NCBI GenBank assembly: GCA_001939945.1
Contig: MOEB01000001.1
Coordinates: forward strand, 265,595 to 329,594
Direction of reading: 5' to 3'
From: Aerophototrophica crusticola
GTDB lineage: Bacteria > Pseudomonadota > Alphaproteobacteria > Azospirillales > Azospirillaceae
Length of the DNA: 64,000 bases
Shown here: positions 37,271-45,872 of the stretch, in pieces
Position numbering within the stretch: the stretch's first letter is position 1
Layout: every line of letters starts with the position of its first letter
Notes under the pieces: model-generated
Told to the model about the DNA's origin: nothing
Databases searched by the model: none
The model's input: only the letters and a program-made list of their open reading frames with translations
Position numbers and translations under genes: made by a program

Positions 37271-37500
37271 TTGTCTTCCCCGGTGAAGGGGGCAGGATGC
37301 GATGGGGGCGGGGAAAAAACAATATGGTGTGAATGGAAGTTCATCTGAGAACAGGTGGTGCCTTGAAGATAGCTCGCCTCCCCACCGCCCCATTGACACG
37401 CCCCAAATTCCAATCCAACCTGCATGCAAATGGGATGGGGCCGCGCCAGTCGGGGAAACCGGCGGCGCAGTCAGGGCCCCGATCCCTGGGGAGGTGACGC
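37271..37500. promoter_or_regulatory. Divergent promoter region of tetR and the catabolic operon
   Basis: 230 bases between divergent starts. A candidate -35 element TTGACA lies at 37393-37398, reading toward the operon, followed by an AT-richer stretch (CAAATTCCAATCC), but no good -10 box is visible. TGCATGCA near 37421 is a small palindrome. A strong ribosome site (GGGAGG) precedes the ligase ATG. The TetR operator is expected here but cannot be pinpointed. Confidence 0.45.
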
Positions 37501-39216
37501 ATGGATGGCTCCGCCTGGGTGCGTGGGTCGCCGGGGGCGGCAGGGGACATGGCCCTGCCGCCGACCCTGGTGGCTTTCCTGGAGGCCCGTTGCGCCCGTT
37601 ACGGCGCCCGACCGGCCATGCGCTGCGCCCTGCCAAACGGCATGGCCGGCACCCTGACCTTCAACCAGTTGGCGGAGGCATCGGACGCCGTGGCCCTCTG
37701 GCTGCGGGAGGAGCTGGGCCTGCCCCATGGCGCGGTGGTGGCCGTGCAGGGGCCCAACTGCCTGGCCTTCCCCGTCATCTTCTGGGGTGCGCTGAAGGCG
37801 GGCATGGTGCCCACCGCCATCAACCCGCTCTACACCCCGCGGGAGGTGTCGGACCAGCTTAAGGCCGCCAAGGCCCGGGTGCTGTTCGTCCTGGACGCGC
37901 TGGCCGGTAAATTGGACATGGTGCTGGAGCAGGCGGGCCCGCTGCCGGTGGTCACCTTCGGCATCGCCGAGTTCTTTGCGAGGCCCACCCGCGCCTTCAT
38001 CCATTTCATGCTGCGCCGGGTGAAGCGGATGGTGCCGCCCATCCCGGTGGAACACCGGCGCTTCGACGACATCCTGGCCCGGGGGCAGGCCCTGCGGGTC
38101 CGCGGCGGGGCGGAGCGGGTGCGGGCCTATGGCGAGGCGGTGACGGGGGATGACACGGTCACCCTCTGGTTCACCGGCGGCACCACCGGCAAGTCCAAGG
38201 GCGTGGTGCACACCCACCGCAGCCTGCTGGCCAGCATGGCGCTGATCAACCACGCCTTCGCGGAGCCTTGGAAGACCGAACCGCCGCGCACCCTGCTGGT
38301 GCTGCCCTTCTACCACATCTTCGGCGTGGGCATGATGCTCCAGGCCCTGGAGCTGGGCGGGGAAATCATCCTGATCCCCAACCCTCGGCCCCTGACCAAC
38401 CTTAAGAAGTCCATCGAGCGGTTCCACCCCACCTTCCTGCCGGGCGTGCCCACCCTGTTCGCCAACCTGGCCAACCAGGATTGGTTCGTCCCCGCCGCCA
38501 AGCCGCACCTGCGCCTGTGCTTGGCCGGCGCCGCCCCGCTGACCCCGGCGACGCAACAGCGCTGGCGCCAAGTGATGGGCCAGCCGATCCATGAGCTGTA
38601 CGGCATGACCGAGTGTGGCCTCGCCACCGCCACGCCGCTGGATGGGCAGGACCATACCGGGTCCATCGGCCGCCTGCTGCCCGGCCTGTCGGCCCGCATC
38701 GTGGACGCCGGGGGCAACGAGGTCCCTGACGGGGAACCTGGGGAACTGCTGCTGCGCGGCCCCCAGGTGATGAAGGGCTATTTGGACCAGCCGGCGGAGA
38801 CGGCGGCCACCTTGCGCGACGGCTGGCTGCATACGGGCGACGTGGTGGTGCGCGACCCGGGCGGGTTCCTGCGCATCGTGGACCGGCGCAAGGACATGCT
38901 GCTGGTCAGCGGCTTCAACGTCTATCCCAGCGAGATCGAGGCGGTGATCGCCGAACATCCGGGCGTGCTGGAATGCGCCGTCATCGGCGTACCCGACGAC
39001 GCGACGGGGGAGGCGCCGAAGGCCTTCGTCGTGGCCCGCGACCCCGCCCTGACCGTGGATGCCGTGCGTGAGCACTGCAAGGAACGCCTCACCAACTACA
39101 AGCGGCCACGGCAGGTGGAGATCATCCCGGAGTTGCCCAAGACCCCCGTGGGCAAGGTGCTGAAGCGTGAGCTTCGCCTGCGCGCCGCCCCCGTTTCCCC
39201 ATTCCACGCCCCCTGA
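37501..39216 (+). CDS. Acyl-CoA synthetase (AMP-forming, FadD/AtuH-like)
   Basis: 571 residues of the ANL superfamily. The ATP-binding motif TLWFTGGTTGKSKGVVHTH is at about 221-239, LYGMTECG (A5) at about 367-374, GWLHTGDVVVRD (A7), IVDRRKDMLLVSGFNVYPSE (A8) and the catalytic Lys in KTPVGKVLKRELR (A10). It activates a carboxylic acid to its CoA ester, the entry step of the operon. It starts after GGGAGG and is followed 7 bases later by the acyl-CoA dehydrogenase. If this is an acyclic-terpene cluster, the substrate would be citronellate or geranate; a medium or long fatty acid is the alternative. Confidence 0.88.
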   Translation: MDGSAWVRGSPGAAGDMALPPTLVAFLEARCARYGARPAMRCALPNGMAGTLTFNQLAEASDAVALWLREELGLPHGAVVAVQGPNCLAFPVIFWGALKAGMVPTAINPLYTPREVSDQLKAAKARVLFVLDALAGKLDMVLEQAGPLPVVTFGIAEFFARPTRAFIHFMLRRVKRMVPPIPVEHRRFDDILARGQALRVRGGAERVRAYGEAVTGDDTVTLWFTGGTTGKSKGVVHTHRSLLASMALINHAFAEPWKTEPPRTLLVLPFYHIFGVGMMLQALELGGEIILIPNPRPLTNLKKSIERFHPTFLPGVPTLFANLANQDWFVPAAKPHLRLCLAGAAPLTPATQQRWRQVMGQPIHELYGMTECGLATATPLDGQDHTGSIGRLLPGLSARIVDAGGNEVPDGEPGELLLRGPQVMKGYLDQPAETAATLRDGWLHTGDVVVRDPGGFLRIVDRRKDMLLVSGFNVYPSEIEAVIAEHPGVLECAVIGVPDDATGEAPKAFVVARDPALTVDAVREHCKERLTNYKRPRQVEIIPELPKTPVGKVLKRELRLRAAPVSPFHAP

Positions 39217-39223
39217 GGACCCC

Positions 39224-40414
39224 ATGCAGTTCACCCAGGAACACAAGGAACTGGCCCGCACGGTCGCCCGCTTCGTGAAGGAGGAGATCGACCCCCACGC
39301 CGACCAGTGGGAGGCGGAGGGAATCTTCCCGGCCAAGGAGTTGTTCGGGAAGATGGCGAAGCTGGGCTTGCTGGGCATCAACATGCCGACCGAGTATGGC
39401 GGGCTGGGTCTGGACTTCAGCTATTCCGCCGTGTTCGCGGAGGAGATCGGCGCCACCCGGGCTCCCGGCGTGGGCATGGGCATCGGCGTCCACACCAACA
39501 TGGCCACGCCGGCACTTGCCCGCTTCGGCACGGATGAGCTGCGGCGGGAGTTCCTGGCCCCCTCCATCGCGGGGGAACTGGTGTCGTGCCTGGGCGTGTC
39601 GGAGGTGGGGGCGGGGTCCGACGTCGCCTCTATCCGCACCGTGGCCCGCAAGGACGGGGACGACTACGTCATCGACGGCGGCAAGATGTGGACCACAAAC
39701 GGCACCCAGGCGGACTGGATGTGCCTGCTGGCCATCACCGGCGACGGGCCGCCGCACAAGAACAAGTCCCTGATCTGCGTGCCCATGAAGGCGAAGGGCG
39801 TCAGTGTCGCCCGGCAGTTGGACAAGATGGGCATGCGGTCCAGCGACACGGCACAGATTTTCTTCGACGGCGTTCGTGTCCCCCGGCGGTTTCTGATCGG
39901 GGAGGAGGGCATGGGCTTCACCTACCAGATGCTCCAGTTCCAGGAGGAGCGGATGTGGGGCGCGGCCAGCGTGCTGAAGTCCATGGACCTGATCATCGAG
40001 GACACCATCGCCTATACCCGCGACCGGGTGGCCTTCCAGAAGCCCATCCTGGACAACCAAGTGGTCCATTTCCGCCTGGCCGAGCTGAAGACGGAGGTGG
40101 AGGCGCTGCGCTCCCTCACCTATCGGGCGGTGGAGACCTTCTGCCGCGGCAAGGACGCGACACAACTCGCCAGCATGGCGAAGCTGAAGGCCGGGCGGTT
40201 GCTGCGGGAGCTGACGGATGCCTGCCTGCAATATTACGGCGGCATGGGCTTCATGAACGAGACCCTGATCAGCCGCCATTACCGCGACGGTCGCCTGATG
40301 AGCATCGGCGGCGGGGCCGACGAGGTGATGCTGTCCATCATCTGCAAATACATGGGCACCCTGCCGAAGATTCGGTTCGGGACGGAGGCGCTGGAGCGGC
40401 AGGCGGCGGAGTAG
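39224..40414 (+). CDS. Acyl-CoA dehydrogenase, AtuD-like (candidate citronellyl-CoA dehydrogenase)
   Basis: 396 residues, an FAD enzyme of the acyl-CoA dehydrogenase family. SCLGVSEVGAGSDVASIRT (about 126-144), MWTTNGTQADWMCLLA (about 159-174) and YQMLQFQEERMWGA (about 236-249) mark the flavin and substrate regions. LASMAKLKAGRLLRE is near the C-terminus, with IGGGADEVML in the position where most family members have the YEGT glutamate loop. From memory of the family these segments fit the AtuD branch (citronellyl-CoA dehydrogenase) better than isovaleryl-CoA dehydrogenase. It is 7 bases after the ligase gene. The ATG at 39224 is preferred over upstream starts that overlap the ligase. Confidence 0.8.
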   Translation: MQFTQEHKELARTVARFVKEEIDPHADQWEAEGIFPAKELFGKMAKLGLLGINMPTEYGGLGLDFSYSAVFAEEIGATRAPGVGMGIGVHTNMATPALARFGTDELRREFLAPSIAGELVSCLGVSEVGAGSDVASIRTVARKDGDDYVIDGGKMWTTNGTQADWMCLLAITGDGPPHKNKSLICVPMKAKGVSVARQLDKMGMRSSDTAQIFFDGVRVPRRFLIGEEGMGFTYQMLQFQEERMWGAASVLKSMDLIIEDTIAYTRDRVAFQKPILDNQVVHFRLAELKTEVEALRSLTYRAVETFCRGKDATQLASMAKLKAGRLLRELTDACLQYYGGMGFMNETLISRHYRDGRLMSIGGGADEVMLSIICKYMGTLPKIRFGTEALERQAAE

Positions 40415-40469
40415 GAGGATCGCGCCGTTTTTCCGACGCCTGGATTGTTGCCGAACGGCGCCGCTTCGT

Positions 40470-40600
40470 CCCCTCCCCCATGGGGGGAGGGACAGGGAGA
40501 GGGGAGGCCAGACCAGGACAGCAGGTGCCTGACCGCAGGTTTCCCCTTCCGGCGAGGCCCTAACCCCTCTCCCTGTCCCTCTCCCTCAGGGAGAGGGGAC
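40470..40600. repeat. Nested inverted-repeat element (GGGAGAGGG family)
   Basis: A left arm near 40484-40504 (ending CAGGGAGAGGGG) pairs with the right arm at 40564-40585 (starting CCCCTCTCCCTG). Each arm also has its own hairpin: CCCTCCCCCATGGGGGGAGGG on the left and CCCTCTCCCTCAGGGAGAGGG on the right. It lies inside the operon, between the dehydrogenase and the carboxyltransferase, and could weaken read-through or stabilise mRNA. Confidence 0.65.
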
Positions 40601-40682
40601 GCTGGGGTGAGGTTCGGCCCTATTTACGGCAGTTCCGCAACCCTAGGCACAGATACTTGATTGAAGAGAACGAACCACCCCG

Positions 40683-42299
40683 ATGCCAGTATTGAACCCC
40701 ACCCTCGACCCATCTTCCGACGACTTCGCCCGCAACCGCGCCGACATGATGGCGCTGCTGGGGGAGGTGCGGGATTTGCACGGGCGCATCCGGGCCAACG
40801 CCGAACGCCAGGCAGAGAAGTTCGCCAAGCGGGGCCAGATGCTGCCCCATGACCGGGTGGCGGCCCTGCTGGACCGGGGCAGCGACTGGCTGGAGGTTGC
40901 CCCCTTCGCCGGCACCGGCATGCATGACGACGACGGCCAGGGGGAGGCGCAGGGGGGCAACGTCATCGCCGGGATCGGCTTCGTGGCCGGGCGGCGGGTG
41001 ATGGTGGCGGCGAGCAACAGTGCCATCAAGGGCGGTGCCATCAGCCCCATGGGCCTGCGCAAGACCCTGCGGCTCCAGGAACTGGCCCTGCTGAACCGGC
41101 TGCCCCTGGTGACCCTGGCGGAGAGCGCAGGCGCCAACCTGACCTACCAGTCGGAGATGTTCGTGGAGGGCGGGCGCAGCTTCGCCAACCAGGCCCGCCT
41201 GTCCGCCGCCGGAATCCCGCAGGTAACCGTGGTCCATGGCTCCAGCACGGCGGGTGGCGCCTACCTGCCTGGGCTGTCCGACTATGTGATCCTGGTGCGG
41301 GGCAAGGCGAAGGTGTTCCTGGCCGGCCCGCCCCTGCTGAAGGCCGCGACGGGGGAGATCGCCACGGACGAGGAGCTGGGCGGCAGCGACCTGCACGCCC
41401 GCGTCGCCGGCACGGGCGAGTTCGTGGCGGAGGATGATGCCGACGCCATCCAGGTGGCGCGGGAGGTGTTGGCGAGGGCAGCGCCCGCCTTGCCCGCGAT
41501 GAACCCGCCGAGGCAGCCGCGCCCGCCCCGGTTCAGCCCGGACGAGCTGGCAGGTGCCGTGCCCGTGGACTATCGCCGGCCCTATGACGTGCGGGAGGTT
41601 CTGGCGCGGTTGCTGGACGGGTCAGAGTTCCTGGACTTCAAGGCGGAATACGGCCCGGCCACCGTCTGCGGCTGGGGCGACGTGGAGGGCTGGCCCTGCG
41701 GCTTCATCGGCAACAATGGCCCGATCGACCCGGCCGGCAGCGTGAAGGCGGCGCAGTTCATCCAGCTCTGCAACCAGTCCGGCACGCCAATCTGCTTCCT
41801 GCAGAACACCACGGGCTACATGGTGGGGACGGAGGCGGAGCGGGGCGGGATCGTCAAGCATGGCTCCAAGATGATCCAGGCGGTCGCCAACTCCGCCGTC
41901 CCCCACGTGACCTTCCTCATCGGCGGCAGCTTCGGGGCGGGGAACTATGGCATGTGCGGCCGGTCCTACGACCCCCGCTTCATCTTCGCCTGGCCAAACG
42001 CCCGCACCGCCGTGATGGGCCCGGAACAGGCCGCCACCGTCATGGGCATCCTGATGGAGGAGAAGGTCCGGCGGTCCGGCAGCGAGATGGAGCCCGCCGT
42101 GCTGGACGCCATGAAGGCCAAGATGGTGAAGCGAATGGAGCCGGAGACGACCGCCCTGTTCGGCAGCGCGCGCCTGTGGGACGACGGCATCATCGACCCC
42201 CGCGACACCCGCCGCGTCCTGGCCTTCTGCCTGGCCACGGCGCGGGAGGCGGAAACCAGGGCCCTGCGGCCCAACAGCTTCGGCGTGGCGAGGGGGTAA
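40683..42299 (+). CDS. Acyl-CoA carboxylase, carboxyltransferase (beta) subunit
   Basis: 538 residues with the crotonase-like N and C carboxyltransferase domains. Marks include PHDRVAALLDRGSDWLEVAPF (first domain, about 55-75), NSAIKGGAISPMG, GSSTAGGAYLPGLSDYVI, FLAGPPLLKAATGE, and in the second half GFIGNNGPIDPAGS, CFLQNTTGYMVGTEAERGGI and GSFGAGNYGMCGRSYDPRF. It transfers carboxyl from biotin on the partner subunit (43090) to an enoyl-CoA such as 3-methylcrotonyl- or geranyl-CoA. ESAGANLTYQSEMF differs somewhat from the common MccB pattern. Two genes lie between the start of this one and the biotin subunit, as in atu and liu operons. Confidence 0.87.
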   Translation: MPVLNPTLDPSSDDFARNRADMMALLGEVRDLHGRIRANAERQAEKFAKRGQMLPHDRVAALLDRGSDWLEVAPFAGTGMHDDDGQGEAQGGNVIAGIGFVAGRRVMVAASNSAIKGGAISPMGLRKTLRLQELALLNRLPLVTLAESAGANLTYQSEMFVEGGRSFANQARLSAAGIPQVTVVHGSSTAGGAYLPGLSDYVILVRGKAKVFLAGPPLLKAATGEIATDEELGGSDLHARVAGTGEFVAEDDADAIQVAREVLARAAPALPAMNPPRQPRPPRFSPDELAGAVPVDYRRPYDVREVLARLLDGSEFLDFKAEYGPATVCGWGDVEGWPCGFIGNNGPIDPAGSVKAAQFIQLCNQSGTPICFLQNTTGYMVGTEAERGGIVKHGSKMIQAVANSAVPHVTFLIGGSFGAGNYGMCGRSYDPRFIFAWPNARTAVMGPEQAATVMGILMEEKVRRSGSEMEPAVLDAMKAKMVKRMEPETTALFGSARLWDDGIIDPRDTRRVLAFCLATAREAETRALRPNSFGVARG

Positions 42300-43093
42300 T
42301 GGGGTACGAGACGATCCTGGCCGAGCGCACGGGCTGGACGCTGCATGTGACGCTCCACCGCCTGGAATCCCGCAACGCCATGAACGGGGCGATGGTGGGG
42401 GAGTTGTCCGCCGTCTTCGCCGAGGCGGCGGCGGACGACACCCTGCGCGCGGTGGTGCTGCGCGGCGCGGGCGGGACCTTCTGCGCGGGCGGGGACCTGC
42501 GCGACATGGGCGGCGGGTTGGGCGACGATCCCGCCGCCGGCTTGGCCAAGGTGAACCGGGCCTTCGGCGCGCTGCTGGAGCAGGCGGAGGCGCTGCCGCA
42601 GGTGCTGGTGGCGGTAGTGGAGGGGGGCGCCATGGGGGGCGGGTTCGGGCTGGTGGCCGTGTCGGACATCGCCATCGCCAGCGACACGGCCAGCTTCGGC
42701 CTGCCGGAGGTCAAGCTGGGCCTGGTCCCCGCCCAGATCGCCCCCTTTGTCGCCCGCCGCATCGGGCTGCCCGCCACGCGGCGGCTGGCCCTGACGGGTG
42801 GGAAGCTGGACGGTAGCCAAGCCCTGGCCCTGGGGCTGGTGCACCAGATCGTGCCCGCAGGCGGGCTGGACGCGGCCCTCACCGCCACCCTCGACCAGAT
42901 TCGCGCCTGCGCCCCGAAGGCGGTGGCCGCCACCAAGCGCCTGCTGAACCGGGTTGGGCAGGAACCCACCGGCGCCCTGCTGGATGAGGCCGCAAGCCTG
43001 TTCGCCCAGGCCGCCCTGGGTCGGGAGGCCATGAAGGGCATCCCCGCCTTCCTGTCCAAGCAACCGGCCCCGTGGGCGAAGGGGGACGCATGA
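42299..43093 (+). CDS. Enoyl-CoA hydratase/isomerase family protein (AtuE/LiuC-like)
   Basis: 264 residues of the crotonase fold. RLESRNAMNGAMVGEL, the oxyanion-hole segment GTFCAGGDLRDMGGG (about 58-72), EGGAMGGGFGLVAVSDIAIA (about 107-126, with the second Gly-rich hole) and FGLPEVKLGLVPAQIAPFV cover the active site. In a carboxylase operon this enzyme would hydrate the glutaconyl-type product: 3-methylglutaconyl-CoA in leucine breakdown or isohexenylglutaconyl-CoA in terpene breakdown. Its start overlaps the previous stop (TAATG) and its end overlaps the next ATG. Confidence 0.88.
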   Translation: MGYETILAERTGWTLHVTLHRLESRNAMNGAMVGELSAVFAEAAADDTLRAVVLRGAGGTFCAGGDLRDMGGGLGDDPAAGLAKVNRAFGALLEQAEALPQVLVAVVEGGAMGGGFGLVAVSDIAIASDTASFGLPEVKLGLVPAQIAPFVARRIGLPATRRLALTGGKLDGSQALALGLVHQIVPAGGLDAALTATLDQIRACAPKAVAATKRLLNRVGQEPTGALLDEAASLFAQAALGREAMKGIPAFLSKQPAPWAKGDA

Positions 43094-45003
43094 GCTTCCG
43101 CCGCATCCTCATCGCCAACCGGGGGGAGATCGCCTGCCGCATTGCCCGTACGGCCAAGCGGCTGGGCTATGGGACGGTGGCCGTCTATTCCGACGCCGAC
43201 GCGGGCGCGCTGCACACCAGGCTTGCCGACCAGGCTGTCCGCATCGGCCCGGCCGCGGCGGCGCAGTCCTACTTGTCCATCCCGGCCCTGCTGGATGCCG
43301 CCCGGCGCTCAGGCGCGGACGCGGTGCATCCCGGCTATGGCTTCCTGTCGGAGAACGCGGACTTCGCCCAGGCGGTGGTGGAGGCTGGGCTGGTCTTCAT
43401 CGGGCCGGCGCCATCCGCCATCCGCGCCATGGGCTCCAAGCGGCTGGCGAAGGAGCGGGTGGCGGCCCATGGGGTGCCGGTGCTGCCGGGCTATACGGGG
43501 GCGGACCAGTCGCTTGACCGGCTGGTGGGGGAGGCCGGGAGGATCGGCCTGCCGCTGATGGTGAAGGCCAGCGCCGGCGGGGGCGGCAAGGGGCTGCGGC
43601 CGGTGCGGGACCCGGCCGAGCTGCGCCCGGCCCTGGAGCGGGCGGCCGCGGAGGCGCTGGCCAGCTTCGGCGATGGGGAGCTGATCCTGGAGCGTGCCCT
43701 GCTGGACCCGCGCCACGTGGAAATCCAAATCTTCGGCGACCGGCACGGGAATATCATCCACCTGGGCGAACGGGACTGCTCCGTCCAGCGGCGCCACCAG
43801 AAGGTGGTCGAGGAGGCACCGAGCCCTGCCTTGACGCCCGAGCTGCGGGCGGAGATGGGGGCCGCCGCCGTGGCCGCGGCGTGCACGGTGGACTATGTGG
43901 GCGCGGGCACGGTGGAGTTCCTGCTGGACGGGGACGGCCGCTTCTACTTCATGGAGATGAACACCCGCCTGCAGGTGGAGCACCCGGTGACGGAGGCCAT
44001 CACCGGGCTGGACCTGGTGGAGTGGCAGTTGCGGGTGGCGGCGGGGGAGCCCTTGCCCCTGGCCCAGGACCAGGTGCGGAGCTGCGGCCACGCCATCGAG
44101 GTGCGGTTGTATGCGGAGGACGCAGGCAGAGGCTTCCTGCCCCAGACCGGCCCGGTGCTGGCCTGGGTGCCGCCGGACGGGGTGCGGGTGGACCATGGCT
44201 TGGTTGAGGGCCAGCCGGTCACGCCCCACTACGACCCCATGCTGGCCAAACTCATCGCGTCCGGCGCGACGCGGGAGGAAGCGCGGCGGCGGCTGGTGCG
44301 GGCGCTGGGGGAGACGCGGCTGCACGGGGTTGTCACTAACCGCGCCTTCCTGGCCCAGGTGCTGGAGACGCCGGCCTTCGTGGAGGGGCGGGCGACCACG
44401 GGCCTGCTCAACGACTTCGTGGTGGGGGACGCGGCGCCGGATTTGGTGGTCCAGGCCATCGCCGCCGCGATCCTGGCCGGCAAACTCGGCTGGTGGAGCC
44501 ATGGCACGCCGACGGCGCGGCTCCGCCTCGCCTGGGACGGGGGCGAGGCGCTGGCGGCGGTGACGCCGGAGGGGGTTGCCGTCGGCGGGGAGACCCTGGC
44601 CGTCAGCCTTGTCGGGGAGTGCGGCGGACAGGCCACGGTGACGGTGGACGGGGGGACGCACACCCTGCCGGTCACCCGGGACGGGAATGCCCTGTGGCTG
44701 GACTGGCAGGGCCGGACCTACGTGCTTGAGGACGCGCCCCTGTCCAAGGCGGCGAAGCGCGACGGGGCGGCGGCGGACACGGTGCTGTCGCCCATGCCAG
44801 GGACCGTGGTGGAGCTGGCGGTGGAAGCCGGCCAAGCCGTGGCCAAGGGGCAGAAGCTGATGGTGCTGGAGGCCATGAAGATGCAGTTGGAGCTGAAGGC
44901 CCCCGCCGCGGGCGTGGTGGCGGAGCTGCCGGTGCGGCAGGGCCAGCAGGTACCGGCCCGGGCGCTGCTGGCCCGGCTGGACTTGGGCGGGGAGGGCCTG
45001 TGA
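43090..45003 (+). CDS. Acyl-CoA carboxylase, biotin carboxylase/biotin carrier (alpha) subunit
   Basis: 637 residues. The biotin carboxylase domain opens with RRILIANRGEIACRIARTAK and contains the ATP-grasp loop KASAGGGGKGLRPV (about 158-171), HLGERDCSVQRRHQKVVEEAP and FMEMNTRLQVEHPVTE. The C-terminal biotinyl domain has the attachment site EAMKMQ with Lys at about 597. It carboxylates its biotin with bicarbonate and ATP for the partner subunit at 40683. The size matches MccA, LiuD and AtuF. Overlaps on both sides (ATGA, TGATG) indicate coupled translation. Confidence 0.9.
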   Translation: MSFRRILIANRGEIACRIARTAKRLGYGTVAVYSDADAGALHTRLADQAVRIGPAAAAQSYLSIPALLDAARRSGADAVHPGYGFLSENADFAQAVVEAGLVFIGPAPSAIRAMGSKRLAKERVAAHGVPVLPGYTGADQSLDRLVGEAGRIGLPLMVKASAGGGGKGLRPVRDPAELRPALERAAAEALASFGDGELILERALLDPRHVEIQIFGDRHGNIIHLGERDCSVQRRHQKVVEEAPSPALTPELRAEMGAAAVAAACTVDYVGAGTVEFLLDGDGRFYFMEMNTRLQVEHPVTEAITGLDLVEWQLRVAAGEPLPLAQDQVRSCGHAIEVRLYAEDAGRGFLPQTGPVLAWVPPDGVRVDHGLVEGQPVTPHYDPMLAKLIASGATREEARRRLVRALGETRLHGVVTNRAFLAQVLETPAFVEGRATTGLLNDFVVGDAAPDLVVQAIAAAILAGKLGWWSHGTPTARLRLAWDGGEALAAVTPEGVAVGGETLAVSLVGECGGQATVTVDGGTHTLPVTRDGNALWLDWQGRTYVLEDAPLSKAAKRDGAAADTVLSPMPGTVVELAVEAGQAVAKGQKLMVLEAMKMQLELKAPAAGVVAELPVRQGQQVPARALLARLDLGGEGL

Positions 45004-45872
45004 TGTCGTCCTACCGCTCCGCCTTCCGCCCCGGCTTGTTCGACGGCCAGGTGGTGATCGTCACCGGCGGCGGGTCCGGCATCGGCCGCTGCACGGCGCA
45101 TGAGCTGGCCAGCCTGGGTGCCAAGGTGGCGCTGCTGGGCCGCAACCCGGACAAGCTGGAAACCGTCCGGGCGGAGATTGAAGGGGAAGGCGGCGAGGCC
45201 GCCTGCTTCCCCTTGGACATACGGGAGGAGCCAGCGGTGGAGGCCGCGGTGGCGGCGGTGCTGGCCCGCTTCGGCCGCATCGACGGGCTGGTCAACAACG
45301 CCGGCGGCCAGTTCCCGGCACCCCTGGCCGCCATCAACCAGAAGGGCTGGGAGGCGGTGGTGCGCACCAACCTGACCGGCGGCTTCCTGGTGGCGCGGGC
45401 CTGCTTCATCCAATGGATGGCCGACCATGGCGGGTCCATCGTCAACATCGTCGCCGACATGTGGAATGGCATGCCCGGCATGGGCCACAGCGGTGCTGCC
45501 CGGGCCGGCATGGTGAACTTCACGGAGACGGCGGCCTTCGAGTGGGCGGGGTGTGCCGTGCGGGTCAACGCCGTCGCCCCCGGCTGGATCGCCAGCAGCG
45601 GCATGGACAGGTACCCACCGCACATGCGGGACATCATCCGCGGCTTGGCCGAGCATGTGCCCTTGGGCCGGCTGGGGCTGGAGGCGGAGGTGGCGGCGGC
45701 CATCACCTTCCTGCTGTCCCCCGCCGCGGCCTTCATCAGCGGCACCACCTTGCGGGTGGACGGGGCGGCCCCGAACTTCAAGCCCCACTGGCCCGCCGCC
45801 AAGGGCAAGCCGGCCCCGGAATGGGACGCCTTCCCCCTGGCCAGCAAGCCGTCCGTGCTGGGGGAGGGGTGA
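45003..45872 (+). CDS. Short-chain dehydrogenase/reductase, AtuB-like
   Basis: 289 residues with a Rossmann SDR fold. The cofactor loop VTGGGSGIGRCTAHEL is at about 20-35, LVNNAGGQFPAPL at about 96-108 and VNAVAPGWIASSGMDRYPP at about 184-202. Where most SDRs have Tyr-x3-Lys, this protein reads GHSGAARAGMVNF, with His and Arg at the two positions, a substitution also known from dienoyl-CoA reductase-like members. Segments fit the SDRs of citronellol operons. It may oxidise an alcohol intermediate or act on a CoA ester. It is coupled to both neighbours by one-base overlaps. Confidence 0.82.
   Translation: MSSYRSAFRPGLFDGQVVIVTGGGSGIGRCTAHELASLGAKVALLGRNPDKLETVRAEIEGEGGEAACFPLDIREEPAVEAAVAAVLARFGRIDGLVNNAGGQFPAPLAAINQKGWEAVVRTNLTGGFLVARACFIQWMADHGGSIVNIVADMWNGMPGMGHSGAARAGMVNFTETAAFEWAGCAVRVNAVAPGWIASSGMDRYPPHMRDIIRGLAEHVPLGRLGLEAEVAAAITFLLSPAAAFISGTTLRVDGAAPNFKPHWPAAKGKPAPEWDAFPLASKPSVLGEG

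Noticed and set aside
36641-37636. TetR reading frame extended to 37636
   Set aside because: It would run through the divergent promoter and into the ligase gene; the start at 37270 has a ribosome site and a normal TetR N-terminus.
40445-40660. Open frame across the nested repeat before the carboxyltransferase gene
   Set aside because: Its codons are mostly the palindromic repeat itself, giving Pro/Gly/Arg-rich low-complexity sequence.
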